64,000 bases of DNA from Porphyromonas catoniae ATCC 51270 (GCF_000565015.1 NZ_JDFF01000004.1:57436-121435), one strand, 5' to 3'; positions 45,083-55,155 are shown, counted from the stretch's first letter. Notes: a model not told the origin generated them from the letters alone. Numbers and translations are program-made.

Positions 45083-45955
45083 CTACTGGTTTGTCTCAGG
45101 GAGATAGTGGTAAAGAAGGGAGTTGGGACGAAGGATCCCGACCAGAGCCTCATGAGGGATGAAGATCATGACTTGCCCCACTGCGTAGGGTGCAATCTCA
45201 TAGGGATTATAGTAGTAGGTCAAGCCCTTCTCGTCGATGGTAAAGTTATCATTAGGAGTAATGTCTGATACGTAGATTCCCTCCTTCTCCTCCAGCTCCT
45301 GTTGTGTCTTACGCCCGTAGGAGGAGAGAGCATAGCGCTGTAAGATCTTAGAGAGGTCAGCAGCATAGCCATCAACAAAGAGGTCTCCCTCACTAATGAT
45401 GGATCGAGTCTTCCTGTCCACATTGCTTATAGAGGAGCCATACATCCCATGCACCGCCCCCATGAAGTAGGTAGAGAGCGATTTTTCGACACTGATTACA
45501 AGGCTATCAACGTAGTGTATTTTATTCCTCAGCTCCAGATGGCTTCTCATCTGATCCAGATCCTCTGGGCTGTAGCCCTCCGTAGAGTCTGGGGAATAGA
45601 TGTACTCTGTCTCTACCTCTTTGATGTAGCGTGCAACAGCCTCCTGAGGAGAAAGCTGAGCAAAGCTATCGCCAAACGTAAAGCGATTGAATAGGTGAAT
45701 CAGCGCACTATCCCCCTTAGGATAGAGATAAGCGATATTAACGTAGACAGAAGGGCCTCGCTTCGTCTCAGGGTTGTCATAATAGGTATCATCTATAACG
45801 ATCGAATCCCAGGCAAGAGTAAGGTTAGCCGAATCAAGAGCAGTAGAGTCTGCCGATCCTGTACCCTTCGAGCAAGAGGTGCAAGAGGGGAGGAAGGAGA
45901 GGACAACACCGCTCAAGGCAAGGAGTGTAAGAGTAAGGGCTCTTTGGTAGTTCAT
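45083..45955 (-). CDS. DUF3298/DUF4163 (RsiV-like) lipoprotein
   Basis: A 290-residue exported lipoprotein. The signal ends in a lipobox (LSFLPSC), then DUF4163 (PdaC-like) and DUF3298 domains follow, with YFMGAVHGMYG and the typical final segment IAPYAVGQVMIFIPHEAL. Relatives include the lysozyme-binding part of RsiV and PdaC extensions, so a cell-envelope ligand-binding role is possible. The start at 45955 follows a promoter box at 45982-45989, and the in-frame ATG at 45994 lies upstream of that box. Confidence 0.8.
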   Translation of the reverse strand: MNYQRALTLTLLALSGVVLSFLPSCTSCSKGTGSADSTALDSANLTLAWDSIVIDDTYYDNPETKRGPSVYVNIAYLYPKGDSALIHLFNRFTFGDSFAQLSPQEAVARYIKEVETEYIYSPDSTEGYSPEDLDQMRSHLELRNKIHYVDSLVISVEKSLSTYFMGAVHGMYGSSISNVDRKTRSIISEGDLFVDGYAADLSKILQRYALSSYGRKTQQELEEKEGIYVSDITPNDNFTIDEKGLTYYYNPYEIAPYAVGQVMIFIPHEALVGILRPNSLLYHYLPETNQ

Positions 45956-45981
45956 TGTTTTCACTTTTACGAAGCTGTATA

Positions 45982-45989
45982 GCAAAGAT
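45982..45989 (-). promoter_or_regulatory. -7 box of the DUF3298-rsmG operon
   Basis: TATCTTTG on the minus strand, 27 nt before the chosen ATG. Confidence 0.65.
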
Positions 45990-46041
45990 AGCACCTTTCA
46001 TCAAGAGTTGCCCCCTGTACCTAAGTATCATCTACCACAAA

Positions 46042-46150
46042 ACCCTAATACCTCCTCCTAGGAGACCCTAATAGCATCTGCCATGAGCCCCTAGTACCAT
46101 CGACAAAGAGACCCTAATACCACCTCACGGGAGACCCTAATAGCATCTCC
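46042..46150. repeat. Family C 23-bp array, 5 units
   Basis: Copies of ACCCTAATASCATCT with variable 8-bp spacers, most ending GAG, begin at 46042, 46065, 46088, 46111 and 46134 (period 23). A decayed sixth copy near 46018 is one base out of phase. The core is not palindromic, unlike families A and B. It lies about 55 bp upstream of the DUF3298 promoter and past the groEL terminator. Confidence 0.88.
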
Positions 46151-46182
46151 ACATTCAGCCATGCGTTCCTTTCCCTCACACA

Positions 46183-46227
46183 AAAAAAAGAAGCCCCGAC
46201 TAAGGAGTTTTAGTCCTTAGTCGGGGG
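46183..46227 (-). terminator. groEL terminator
   Basis: A 14-bp stem (GCCCCGACTAAGGA with TCCTTAGTCGGGGC) is followed on the minus strand by TTCTTTTTTTTG. Confidence 0.92.
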
Positions 46228-46258
46228 CAACGTCTATCCGAGCTGGTAACCTCAGTGG

Positions 46259-47914
<1,656 letters not shown>

Positions 47915-47982
47915 TTAATGAATCTTGTTTGGTCTGGGTAAAGGACTAAGTCCAACCACCCAGCCATGCTTGGCACTGCGAC

Positions 47983-48252
47983 TTAGAGAGTAGCCAGCAC
48001 GTCACTCTGACGCATGATGAGGTACTTCTCTCCCTCATGCTCTACTTCCGTCCCTGCATACTTGCCATAGAGGACGATGTCTCCTGCCTTCAGGACCATC
48101 TCTTCGTCTTTTGTACCACCACCGACGGCGATTACCTCGCCACGTAGAGGCTTTTCCTTGGCAGAGTCAGGGATGATGATTCCACTTGCAGTCTTCTCTT
48201 CTTGGTCAGCAGGGCGTACGAGTACACGGTCTGCTAGGGGCTTGATGCTCAT
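47983..48252 (-). CDS. groES: 10-kDa co-chaperonin GroES
   Basis: An 89-residue lid of the GroEL chamber, starting [11 protein letters not shown], with the mobile loop [16 protein letters not shown] and ending DVLATL. The leader contains a small GGGGG/CCCCC hairpin near 48299-48313. Heat control is not evident from sequence: no TTAGCACTC/GAGTGCTAA pair is present. Confidence 0.98.
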   Translation of the reverse strand: MSIKPLADRVLVRPADQEEKTASGIIIPDSAKEKPLRGEVIAVGGGTKDEEMVLKAGDIVLYGKYAGTEVEHEGEKYLIMRQSDVLATL

Positions 48253-48395
48253 TGTTTCTTTCTAGACTATGTTAGTTGTTTACGTTTCACTCTTCGCTGG
48301 GGGCTAACCCCCGTCAGCATGTGAGGCTGTGCAAAGGCTATGCCAAAGTCTCCCTAGGACTGCAATTTTGTCAGCCAAGGAAGTCTCTAGGTACA

Positions 48396-49469
48396 CTACA
48401 GCCTACCATAGGTGGGATCGTCTGTGACCTCCTGGATCACCTCAATAAAGGGAGGGAACTTCACCTCCAGGTCGGGAGCACAAGAGATTTCAAGGATTTG
48501 GTAGTCTCTCCGTGGCTCAATGAAGTCGTCTACCTCGAAGTACTGTTTAGCCCAAACAAAGTTTCGTCTCAACTTATGCACCAAGACCTCCTCTGGGGCA
48601 GGTAGTGCATTCAGATAGGAGATATATTCATCAGGACCTATCTGTCGCTCGGTGATGATGGACTGGGTCTCAATAGGGCTCTTACGCGTCATGAAGTACA
48701 CGTAGTTTCCCCTAAGTCCGCGCTTACGTATACGCACGCTCGATCCATCCTCCATATCTATATAGGCCTGATAGAGATCTGTCTCTACGCCAAAGGGAAT
48801 CTCCCCAGTCACATGCACAAGGAACCGACGGCGTATATCGGTAAAGGTCACATGGTCGTCACCAAGGGTTTCGTGTATGGCGCGAAGCACTTGACGAATC
48901 TTCACCTGGAAGTCCACATTGTTCTCCACGATATGCAGCTGCGGGTGTCCCGTCCAGGCCTTCAGTATGCGAGCATCTAGCTCCCTCGCCTCCTCGATGG
49001 TCTCACCTCTGAAGGCATTATTCTCCAGCGTATAGAATTCCTCTGCCCCTTGTGCTGCCGTCACCATGTGGATGACCGCATCGTAGCGTGCATCACGTAG
49101 CTTAATCTCCGACAGCCCCAGCTCATCCAGCAGTGCCTGCCACATCGTCCGCTCGACATAGTTCGAGATATCCATCGTCCCCCGGTCTGAAATAATCAGC
49201 ACGGGGCGGGAGGCTGAGTGGGCAAGCTCCAGGAAGGTATCCTCCATCTGGATCTGATACTTCATCACTGCCTTCTCGATATTGTAGAAATACTGTCGGT
49301 CAGGGGTGGCGAAGTTAATCGAGGCATTACTAAAGAGCGTCGGAGTCTCGGGAAGAGCATAAACCAAATAGCCAAGGTCACTGAAGTGCTCGATAATCTG
49401 TGCCAGTGCCGTAGTCTTACCAGCACAAGGGCCGCCTGTCAGGGCGATGCGTGTAATATTTTTGTTCAT
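48396..49469 (-). CDS. P-loop ATPase fused to a CYTH/triphosphate-tunnel domain
   Basis: A 357-residue cytoplasmic fusion. The N-terminal AAA_28-type nucleotide-binding domain has Walker A LTGGPCAGKTTAL and IISDRGTMDISNY. It is followed from about 195 by a CYTH-like domain (IRRRFLVHVTG..., SSVRIRKRGLRG) whose opening ExExK metal motif is degenerate. The same order is found in the eukaryotic TTD14 family. The substrate is unknown, perhaps a polyphosphate or a nucleotide-lipid. The start at 49469 is supported by the -7 box at 49500-49507. It lies upstream of groES in the same orientation. Confidence 0.8.
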   Translation of the reverse strand: MNKNITRIALTGGPCAGKTTALAQIIEHFSDLGYLVYALPETPTLFSNASINFATPDRQYFYNIEKAVMKYQIQMEDTFLELAHSASRPVLIISDRGTMDISNYVERTMWQALLDELGLSEIKLRDARYDAVIHMVTAAQGAEEFYTLENNAFRGETIEEARELDARILKAWTGHPQLHIVENNVDFQVKIRQVLRAIHETLGDDHVTFTDIRRRFLVHVTGEIPFGVETDLYQAYIDMEDGSSVRIRKRGLRGNYVYFMTRKSPIETQSIITERQIGPDEYISYLNALPAPEEVLVHKLRRNFVWAKQYFEVDDFIEPRRDYQILEISCAPDLEVKFPPFIEVIQEVTDDPTYGRL

Positions 49470-49499
49470 TCCTAATGTAGAGAGGCACGATTGCCCACA

Positions 49500-49507
49500 C
49501 AAAGATA
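49500..49507 (-). promoter_or_regulatory. -7 box of the ATPase/CYTH gene
   Basis: TATCTTTG on the minus strand, 31 nt before the ATG at 49469. Confidence 0.65.
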
Positions 49508-49593
49508 CGGTGTCTTCTCCATTAACGGAGGAGCGAGCTTTCCTCACCCCAACCTTCATCTTTCCCAATCCCCTCTGTGGGCTTTCCCCTCTA

Positions 49594-49626
49594 CCTCCAT
49601 GTAGTTATCGGGGGAACCTCTCCAAT
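49594..49626. repeat. Flank shared by the two family B elements (copy 1)
   Basis: This 33-bp segment is about 85 % identical to the reverse complement of 53887-53919, and each directly abuts a family B array. The shared flank shows that the two elements are copies of one longer unit in inverted orientation. Confidence 0.8.
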
Positions 49627-49687
49627 CACCTATCATAGGTGGAGGCCTTTACCTATCATAGGCGACCATCGCCACCTATGATAGGTG
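49627..49687. repeat. Family B 23-bp array, 3 units
   Basis: Palindromic cores CACCTATCATAGGTG, TACCTATCATAGGCG and CACCTATGATAGGTG start at 49627, 49650 and 49673 (period 23). The array lies about 120 bp upstream of the ATPase/CYTH promoter. Between it and 49940 I see no gene. Confidence 0.88.
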
Positions 49688-49941
49688 ATTTTGGGGGATA
49701 CGAGGCAAAATAGGGACAACTACGACCAGGGAGCAAAGGGACGCAGGGACTGAACCTTCGCCATGATAGCGGGTAGACCTGTTCCTACCTAGCAACCAGA
49801 CCTATCTGATCTCTCCGGCACACCCTCCCCACCCGACTACCCATCAGCCTCTGTCCCTTCCTCCTGCCGGCACTCGGTCCCCTTCCCCACAGGAGTGCCT
49901 TCATCTTCCTTTCGATTATTCCATTCTCTCCCCTTGGAACC

Positions 49942-49978
49942 AAAAAGCGACTGCATCACCGATCCCTCGGTAGTGCAG
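49942..49978 (-). terminator. Terminator of the outer-membrane barrel gene
   Basis: A 12-bp stem with one mismatch (CTGCATCACCGA with TCGGTAGTGCAG) is followed on the minus strand by TCGCTTTTTGG. Confidence 0.8.
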
Positions 49979-50010
49979 CCTCAAGTCTAAACATATAAGA
50001 AGAAAATCCC

Positions 50011-52824
50011 TTACATGGGAGGTGGTGGGCCAGGATGTCCCTGTTGCTTCATATCGCTCCGAGAGCCACCCCCAGCGAAGCTGTCGAAGCGGTAGATGAA
50101 GTGCAGCATAGCATACCTCCCGAGCGTATTCGACTCTTCGGTGGTGATGCTCGTGGCGGTGATGTTGCGGTAGATGCTACGACGTGAGTCTAGCAGGTCA
50201 TAGCCCTTGAGACGGAGCGTAGCACGCTTACCCTTGAGGAAGCTAAAGGATATGCCTGCATTCAGGAGCCACTGGTCGTTCTCGAAGCCCGCCGCATAGC
50301 CCTGTGTCGTGGTGTAGGTACCATCGGCCTCAATGGCAAAGCCTAGAGGGAGGGTAAGGTTCATGTTCGAGCCGATGGAGTAGTCCTTGGTGGCGGTGGT
50401 GCTCACCGAGGTGAGGCTGTTGGTGGCATTGTAATAGCCGAGAGCCCCACGGAGGTTGATATCGAGGAAGGAGTTGCGGTAGTTCAGCGTCAGATCTTCG
50501 TTGAGCCTGAGGGAGAGGGAGCGGTTCTCCTCATCGTTGATGAAGGCAATCTGACGGATGAGCTCGTTGCGAGAGCCGAGACGTATGGAGAACTTCTTAC
50601 CGGGCAGTACCTGCGTGAAGAAGCCCCCTAGGCCAGCCATAGCGTTACCACTGACATTGGTGTAGCCGATCTTCCTCACCCCAGTCGTGAGGTCATAGGT
50701 CGTGCGGGATACGATGTCGTTCTGCACGTAGCGGGCGTGTCCGAAGAGGGCAAGTGACGTCTGTGTCGAAGTCCAGAAGTTGTTGTACCGTCCAAAGAGG
50801 TTGTGCTGGAAGCCAGGGAGGAGGTTCTGATTCCCCTCATAGACGACGAGGGGATTAGTCACATCCTGCACGGGAGCCAGCTGATCGGTGGTAGGCTGGA
50901 AGCTACGACCGAAGTAGTCGATGCGAAGCTCTGTCGTTCGCTTGGGCTTGTAGGAGAAGCGTAGCGTAGGAGAGTAGTTAGTTGTAGAGCGGTTGATGCT
51001 ACGAGCATTCACGCCTGCCACTACGGTGTAGCTACTGAGGTTGGAGCGCTCGAGGTTCACCCCCGCAGTGAGGTCATAGGTACTTCCCTTCTTCTTGAGT
51101 GCTAGCCCTACCTGATGCGTTAGGAAGTCGGAGTGGAACTCGTTGCTGTAGCGAGCGTTCTCCATGGTGTACTGCCCCGTGAGGTCAGCATCGAAGGCCT
51201 TTCGTTCGCTGAAGCTATTAGCTCCCTTGATCTGATAGGTAGCTTGACCGAAGAAGCCCTTGCCAAGTGGCTCGACCCACCCGAGACGGATACGGTACTC
51301 CCCACTCCGCTTGGTGCTCTCGATACGTTGGTCCACATGCTCCGTACCGGTAGCGGCACTGACGATGTCGGAGAGGTATGTCCCCGAGCCTAGCTCATTG
51401 GAGAGCGTCCCTGAGGTAGATAGCGTGAGGGTACGGCCACGGTCGGAGAGACGGCGGCTGGCATCTATCCTTAGATCTCCGTCGGTCTGTGACTGAGAGG
51501 TGCGCTGACGTAGCGAGGAGGAGCTGATGAGGGCATTGGTGGCATCGTTGAGCGTCTGCTCGTCAGAGGTGTAGGTACCTATCCCCTTGCCGTAGCGGAG
51601 CTGGGGGGAGATGATGAGCTCGGTCAGCGAGTCTATCTTCCACTGGAAGCGGAAGTTGCCTGCGTAGGTATCCTTATCGTTGTGCTCCGAGGTCTTGCCC
51701 GTCTGCGTGGTGGAGGATGAGGAGAGGATGTTTTGGATCGTAGAGGCGGTCGTCTTGTCCTTGGTGGTGTTCCCTGCTAGTAGGTTACCTCCGAGGATGA
51801 GGGAAGGATTGAAGGTATGGCTGAGGTTGCCCCCGAGTACCTTCGAGGTCTGTATCCCGTCGATCTGTCCGGGCATGCGCCCGCCACCTCCGCCTGGGCC
51901 ACGACGGCCACCCGAGAGGCTGTACATGAAGCTCGCCTGACTAAGATCCTGCGCTATGTCACTGAAGCCAGCGTTGTTCGTGTTGTTCATGCTCCCCAGC
52001 ACGGTGAGCTGGTTGTCACCGGTGAAGCGGTTGAGCATGGCACTGGCCTCATAACGCTTGTCCGTGCCTCCCCCGACGAAGGCTGTGCCGAAGAGTCCAC
52101 GCTTCTTGCCAGCCTTGATGGTGAGGTTGATGATCGTCTCCTCGTTGCCGTCAGAGAAGCCCGACATGCGGGAGGATTCACTCTCCCTGTCCATGACTTG
52201 CACTTTGTCTACGAGTTCGGCAGGCAGGTTGTTCAGTGCGACTTTAGGGTCACCCTCGAAGAAACGTTTGCCGTCTACCATGATCTGCGAGACAGTCTTG
52301 CCATTGACCGTGACCTGTCCTTTCTCATCGACACTTGCCCCGGGGAGCTTCTTGAGGAGCTCTATGATCGCTGCCCCTTGTTGCGTAGTGTAGCTGGTGG
52401 CATTATACTCGAGGGTGTCGCCCTTGACGACCACTTCGTTAGCCTTGGCTACGACATTGACGTCGCTGAGGACAGCCCCATCCTCCTCGAGCGTTAGCGT
52501 GCCGAGGGGGAGATCTTTAGAGCCCATCTGCACCGCACGTGTCAGGGTCTTATACCCCACGAAGGAGATGCGTAGTGTGTACGAGCCTGAGGTGATGCCA
52601 CGAAGGACGAACGAGCCATCCTTAGCCGTGGTAGCCCCCGTACGTAGCTTACCATCGGGAAGTAAAAGACTCACATTGGCACTCGACAGAGCCTCCCCTG
52701 CCTCATCATAGACACGCCCAGAGATACTATGCGTCGTCTGTTGTGCCCATGCTGGGAGTGCGGAGGCGAGGAAAAGGGGAAGGAGAAGCAGGCGTAGGAG
52801 GTAACGCCCGAAGGGACTATTCAT
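50011..52824 (-). CDS. Outer-membrane beta-barrel protein with carboxypeptidase-like N-domain (OMP_b-brl_3)
   Basis: A 937-residue outer-membrane protein. After a signal peptide (to AWAQQ) come a carboxypeptidase-regulatory-like Ig domain (SISGRVYDEAGEALSSANV, about 33-115), a plug-like segment (IIELLKKLPGASVDEKGQVTVNGK) and a large barrel. It resembles a TonB-dependent receptor but belongs to the Bacteroidetes OMP_b-brl_3 type. A Gly/Arg-rich stretch (RRGPGGGGGRMPG) and a Gly/Pro-rich C-terminus (GHPGPPPPM) are unusual. There is no SusD partner nearby. Substrate is unknown. Confidence 0.87.
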   Translation of the reverse strand: MNSPFGRYLLRLLLLPLFLASALPAWAQQTTHSISGRVYDEAGEALSSANVSLLLPDGKLRTGATTAKDGSFVLRGITSGSYTLRISFVGYKTLTRAVQMGSKDLPLGTLTLEEDGAVLSDVNVVAKANEVVVKGDTLEYNATSYTTQQGAAIIELLKKLPGASVDEKGQVTVNGKTVSQIMVDGKRFFEGDPKVALNNLPAELVDKVQVMDRESESSRMSGFSDGNEETIINLTIKAGKKRGLFGTAFVGGGTDKRYEASAMLNRFTGDNQLTVLGSMNNTNNAGFSDIAQDLSQASFMYSLSGGRRGPGGGGGRMPGQIDGIQTSKVLGGNLSHTFNPSLILGGNLLAGNTTKDKTTASTIQNILSSSSTTQTGKTSEHNDKDTYAGNFRFQWKIDSLTELIISPQLRYGKGIGTYTSDEQTLNDATNALISSSSLRQRTSQSQTDGDLRIDASRRLSDRGRTLTLSTSGTLSNELGSGTYLSDIVSAATGTEHVDQRIESTKRSGEYRIRLGWVEPLGKGFFGQATYQIKGANSFSERKAFDADLTGQYTMENARYSNEFHSDFLTHQVGLALKKKGSTYDLTAGVNLERSNLSSYTVVAGVNARSINRSTTNYSPTLRFSYKPKRTTELRIDYFGRSFQPTTDQLAPVQDVTNPLVVYEGNQNLLPGFQHNLFGRYNNFWTSTQTSLALFGHARYVQNDIVSRTTYDLTTGVRKIGYTNVSGNAMAGLGGFFTQVLPGKKFSIRLGSRNELIRQIAFINDEENRSLSLRLNEDLTLNYRNSFLDINLRGALGYYNATNSLTSVSTTATKDYSIGSNMNLTLPLGFAIEADGTYTTTQGYAAGFENDQWLLNAGISFSFLKGKRATLRLKGYDLLDSRRSIYRNITATSITTEESNTLGRYAMLHFIYRFDSFAGGGSRSDMKQQGHPGPPPPM

Positions 52825-52971
52825 AAATTATACCGTTTATCCGTTGTTCGTACCCTCTTAGAGTAAGGAATAGGGGGTGACGTTTAATGAAGTAAGGCAC
52901 AAAGACCAAGTTTTTCATCCGTTGTCGAGGGAACGACCCAAGTCCGTTGGAGTCAATAAACTAAAAATTTT

Positions 52972-52979
52972 TAATTTTG
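52972..52979 (+). promoter_or_regulatory. Promoter of the candidate ncRNA
   Basis: TAATTTTG (-7 type) is preceded 22 bp upstream by TTG (52947-52949), the best complete -33/-7 pair in the window. Confidence 0.65.
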
Positions 52980-52985
52980 CACCAA

Positions 52986-53184
52986 TGCTTGAGTCATGTT
53001 ACTACCCTCAGGGTAGGACAACGCTCGGCATACTGTGTATTTGATTGGCCTGCCCAAGGAGGGCACCTTCTGGGTTACGATGAGATTGCGTTTGGTGTTC
53101 GTAGTATAGCTAGGTATCCCTCCTGCAGGCTTTTTACTAAGGCTGTATCGTGGACTTCGGTCACGGTGCAGCCTTACTTTTTTC
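52986..53184 (+). ncRNA. Candidate free-standing small RNA of about 199 nt
   Basis: A full promoter leads into a stretch with no sensible ORF and ends at an intrinsic terminator (AAGGCTG/CAGCCTT with an inner CGTG/CACG and a TTTTTT tail, 53138-53184). Internal hairpins are CTACCC/GGGTAG, ATAC/GTAT, TGCCC/GGGCA, and an outer GCTTG/CAGGC pairing of the two ends. Size and architecture resemble a 6S RNA, which in Bacteroidetes is divergent (6S-Flavo). I cannot verify the family by eye. Confidence 0.55.
53138..53184 (+). terminator. Intrinsic terminator of the candidate ncRNA
   Basis: A stem AAGGCTG-CGTG/CACG-CAGCCTT is followed by ACTTTTTTCC. Confidence 0.88.
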
Positions 53185-53395
53185 CTCGAGGAGCAGAGGG
53201 GAAGGGTTCAAACCATGAGTACCCCACCAAAAACAGATAACTCTCTGATGGTCTAGGTAATAAAAACTTTAAAGAAGTATTTGCATCTTCTTAGGCTAAC
53301 CCACACAAAATTCCCCACGGTATCGGTACTAATCATATTCAGGATAGGGCAAAAACGCCCCAATGATCTCCCCCGTGTCCATTACCCAACAGACG

Positions 53396-53451
53396 GGAAA
53401 AAAGAAGAGAGACAGCTCGCAGGATTACTCCACATGAGTCTGTCTCTCTTC
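53396..53451 (-). terminator. Terminator of the tRNA-Ser/tRNA-Phe unit
   Basis: A 12-bp perfect stem (GAAGAGAGACAG with CTGTCTCTCTTC) is followed on the minus strand by TTTTTTCCC. The 53190-53395 stretch before it has no supported gene. Confidence 0.85.
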
Positions 53452-53456
53452 CTTCG

Positions 53457-53529
53457 TGGTGCCACCAGGAATCGAACCGGGGACACAAGGATTTTCAGTC
53501 CTTTGCTCTACCAACTGAGCTATGGCACC
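53457..53529 (-). tRNA. tRNA-Phe (GAA)
   Basis: A 73-nt cloverleaf with acceptor GGTGCCA/TGGCACC, anticodon loop CTGAAAA, T-loop TTCGATT and discriminator A. No CCA is encoded. Confidence 0.97.
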
Positions 53530-53553
53530 ATCTACAATTCTACTTCTTAGGAG

Positions 53554-53640
53554 CGGAAGCGACGAGATTCGAACTCGTGGTACGGTTGCCCGTACGGCAG
53601 TTTAGCAAACTGCTGGTTTCAGCCACTCACCCACACTTCC
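53554..53640 (-). tRNA. tRNA-Ser (GCT)
   Basis: An 87-nt class II tRNA with acceptor GGAAGTG/CGCTTCC, anticodon loop TTGCTAA and a long variable arm (GTACGG/CCGTAC). Discriminator G is as expected for serine. It is co-transcribed with tRNA-Phe. Confidence 0.96.
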
Positions 53641-53668
53641 AGTCGCACTCAGCTCTTGAATTGCGATG

Positions 53669-53676
53669 CAAAGATA
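53669..53676 (-). promoter_or_regulatory. -7 box of the tRNA-Ser/Phe promoter
   Basis: TATCTTTG on the minus strand, 29 nt before tRNA-Ser. Confidence 0.65.
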
Positions 53677-53825
53677 GAATGATTTTCTTAATCCTGCAAA
53701 TCCGCCCATGAAACCCACGCTGTCCCACTATCACCCTCTCTCTATTCCGGATATGCACCCTACTTGACTCCCTTCTTCCCTCCCTAGTACACCCTCTATT
53801 CACGTCCCTTCGTCTCTCCTCTAAT

Positions 53826-53886
53826 CACCTATGATAGGTGGCGACACTCACCTATGATAGACGACGCCAGCCACCTATCATAGGCG
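53826..53886. repeat. Family B 23-bp array, 3 units
   Basis: Cores CACCTATGATAGGTG, CACCTATGATAGACG and CACCTATCATAGGCG start at 53826, 53849 and 53872 (period 23). It is an inverted copy of the element at 49594-49687, with the shared flank now on its right. It lies about 150 bp upstream of the tRNA-Ser promoter. Confidence 0.88.
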
Positions 53887-53919
53887 ATGGGAGAGGTTTC
53901 CCCGATACCTCCATGGAGT
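53887..53919. repeat. Flank shared by the two family B elements (copy 2)
   Basis: The reverse complement matches 49594-49626 at about 28 of 33 positions. The remaining 53920-54187 has no gene. It is purine-rich and includes a short GTACCT/AGGTAC hairpin at 54160-54174, just past the GSCFA gene. Confidence 0.8.
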
Positions 53920-54187
53920 TTATCAGGGCATGGATAAACACTTATCCCCACTCCCATCCTCTACCCCGTGGAGAGATGTAGCTAAAGCTGTGGATAGCCA
54001 AGCGTAGCCGGTGGACAGAGTGGTGGAGCAAGAGGACGGGAGGAGGCTGCCTAAGGGGAGGGCGGAGGGGAGTTAAGGGAAGAGGAAGATAGCTTTCAAA
54101 AGCAAGTATATCCCCTCAGCAAAAGAGAAAGGTATTGATCAGGCAGGAGGACGAAGTGTGTACCTATCAGGTACGAGGGAGCATGAG

Positions 54188-55150
54188 CTAGGGAAGCGGA
54201 AGCAAAGCCTCTGGGTATCGGATGAGGAAGTCAGAGACCTTTGCTCGAAGAGCCGTGAGCCGTGCCGCATGCGCCGTAGACCCCTCATGCAAGGGTCGGT
54301 GACGCAACTCCTTCGTAAGGCGCAATGCTTCCGCAAAGGCTTGCTGGGTAGATGCATCAAGGAGCCAAGAAGTGAGACGCTCGGCAATCACTCGTTCGGC
54401 TAGCCGTGAGGGATGCGTGAGGTCTTCGGCAAAGAAACGATAGTCCCTCAGCTCATCCAGCAAGATCTCATACGAGGGGAAATAGTGGCAACGCTCAGGG
54501 AAAAGCCGACGAAGCTCATCGGTGAAGAGGTGGAGCGTAGCCTTGCTCAGGGTGTTCTCGTGTGCACCATCACGTAGATGACGAATGGGACTGACCGTAA
54601 GGATAAGTTTTAGCTCTGGGCAAAGAGCAAAGAGGCGTGTAAGCAGAGGATGCCACGCCTCAACAAGATTCTCTAGGGAAGCACGCTCCCGCAAGAAGGT
54701 CTTCTCGGGGTGCTTATGGCAATTACTAACGACCTCTCCCGTCAGAGCATGCCGATAAACATAGCTTGTGCCCCAGGTAAGGATGAGGTAGCGAAGCCCA
54801 TGGATGCGCTCATGCGCCAATGAAAGTGTGCGATTCATCATGAGAAGAGCCTGCGTAGCGTCTTCGCTGGAGAAGCTCCCATGATGCAGCCAGCTGTGGT
54901 AAAGCCCGTTGTGGCATGTTAGCTCGGACTCTGTGAAGGGACGCCCCTCGAGGATACGCTCAAGAGTCCGAGCAATGGAGAGGGGATTATACAGGACGCC
55001 AAAGGGATTGGTAAGGACATTCATCCCTCCTTCCCCTAAGTGGTTTGCAATACACTCACTGAAGCAGGAGCCCAAGCTCATCACAGGATCACCAAAGTGC
55101 AGGGCAGGAGGGGTAGCTCCTAAAGCAACGGGGGTAGAGAGGGGAATCAT
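54188..55150 (-). CDS. GSCFA-domain protein
   Basis: A 320-residue cytoplasmic protein of the GSCFA family (DUF1796-like, SGNH/GDSL hydrolase-related), named after the motif here at SLGSCFSECIANHLGEGG (about residues 26-43). A second landmark is LILTWGTSYVYRH. The catalytic serine would lie in GSCFSE. It may hydrolyse an ester on a sugar or lipid, but no member that I know has a proven role. It is the last gene of the valS-glsA-glsB-yraN unit, 5 bp after yraN. Confidence 0.85.
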   Translation of the reverse strand: MIPLSTPVALGATPPALHFGDPVMSLGSCFSECIANHLGEGGMNVLTNPFGVLYNPLSIARTLERILEGRPFTESELTCHNGLYHSWLHHGSFSSEDATQALLMMNRTLSLAHERIHGLRYLILTWGTSYVYRHALTGEVVSNCHKHPEKTFLRERASLENLVEAWHPLLTRLFALCPELKLILTVSPIRHLRDGAHENTLSKATLHLFTDELRRLFPERCHYFPSYEILLDELRDYRFFAEDLTHPSRLAERVIAERLTSWLLDASTQQAFAEALRLTKELRHRPLHEGSTAHAARLTALRAKVSDFLIRYPEALLPLP

Positions 55151-55155
55151 AGGGC

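Noticed and set aside
48253..48395. CIRCE operator before groES
   Set aside because: No TTAGCACTC/GAGTGCTAA inverted repeat exists in the leader; only a small G/C hairpin is seen.
51817..52497. 226-codon plus-strand frame inside the outer-membrane barrel gene
   Set aside because: It is antisense to a clear barrel protein; composition follows from the reverse complement of that gene.
52977..53240. 87-codon plus-strand frame in the ncRNA region
   Set aside because: It starts at the promoter itself and runs through the terminator hairpin, so it cannot be a normal gene.
53920..53990. Cluster of DnaA-box-like sequences (possible oriC)
   Set aside because: Only near matches to TTATNCACA are present (for example TTATCCCCA and CTATCCACA); there is no dnaA, no AT-rich unwinding region and no typical neighbours.
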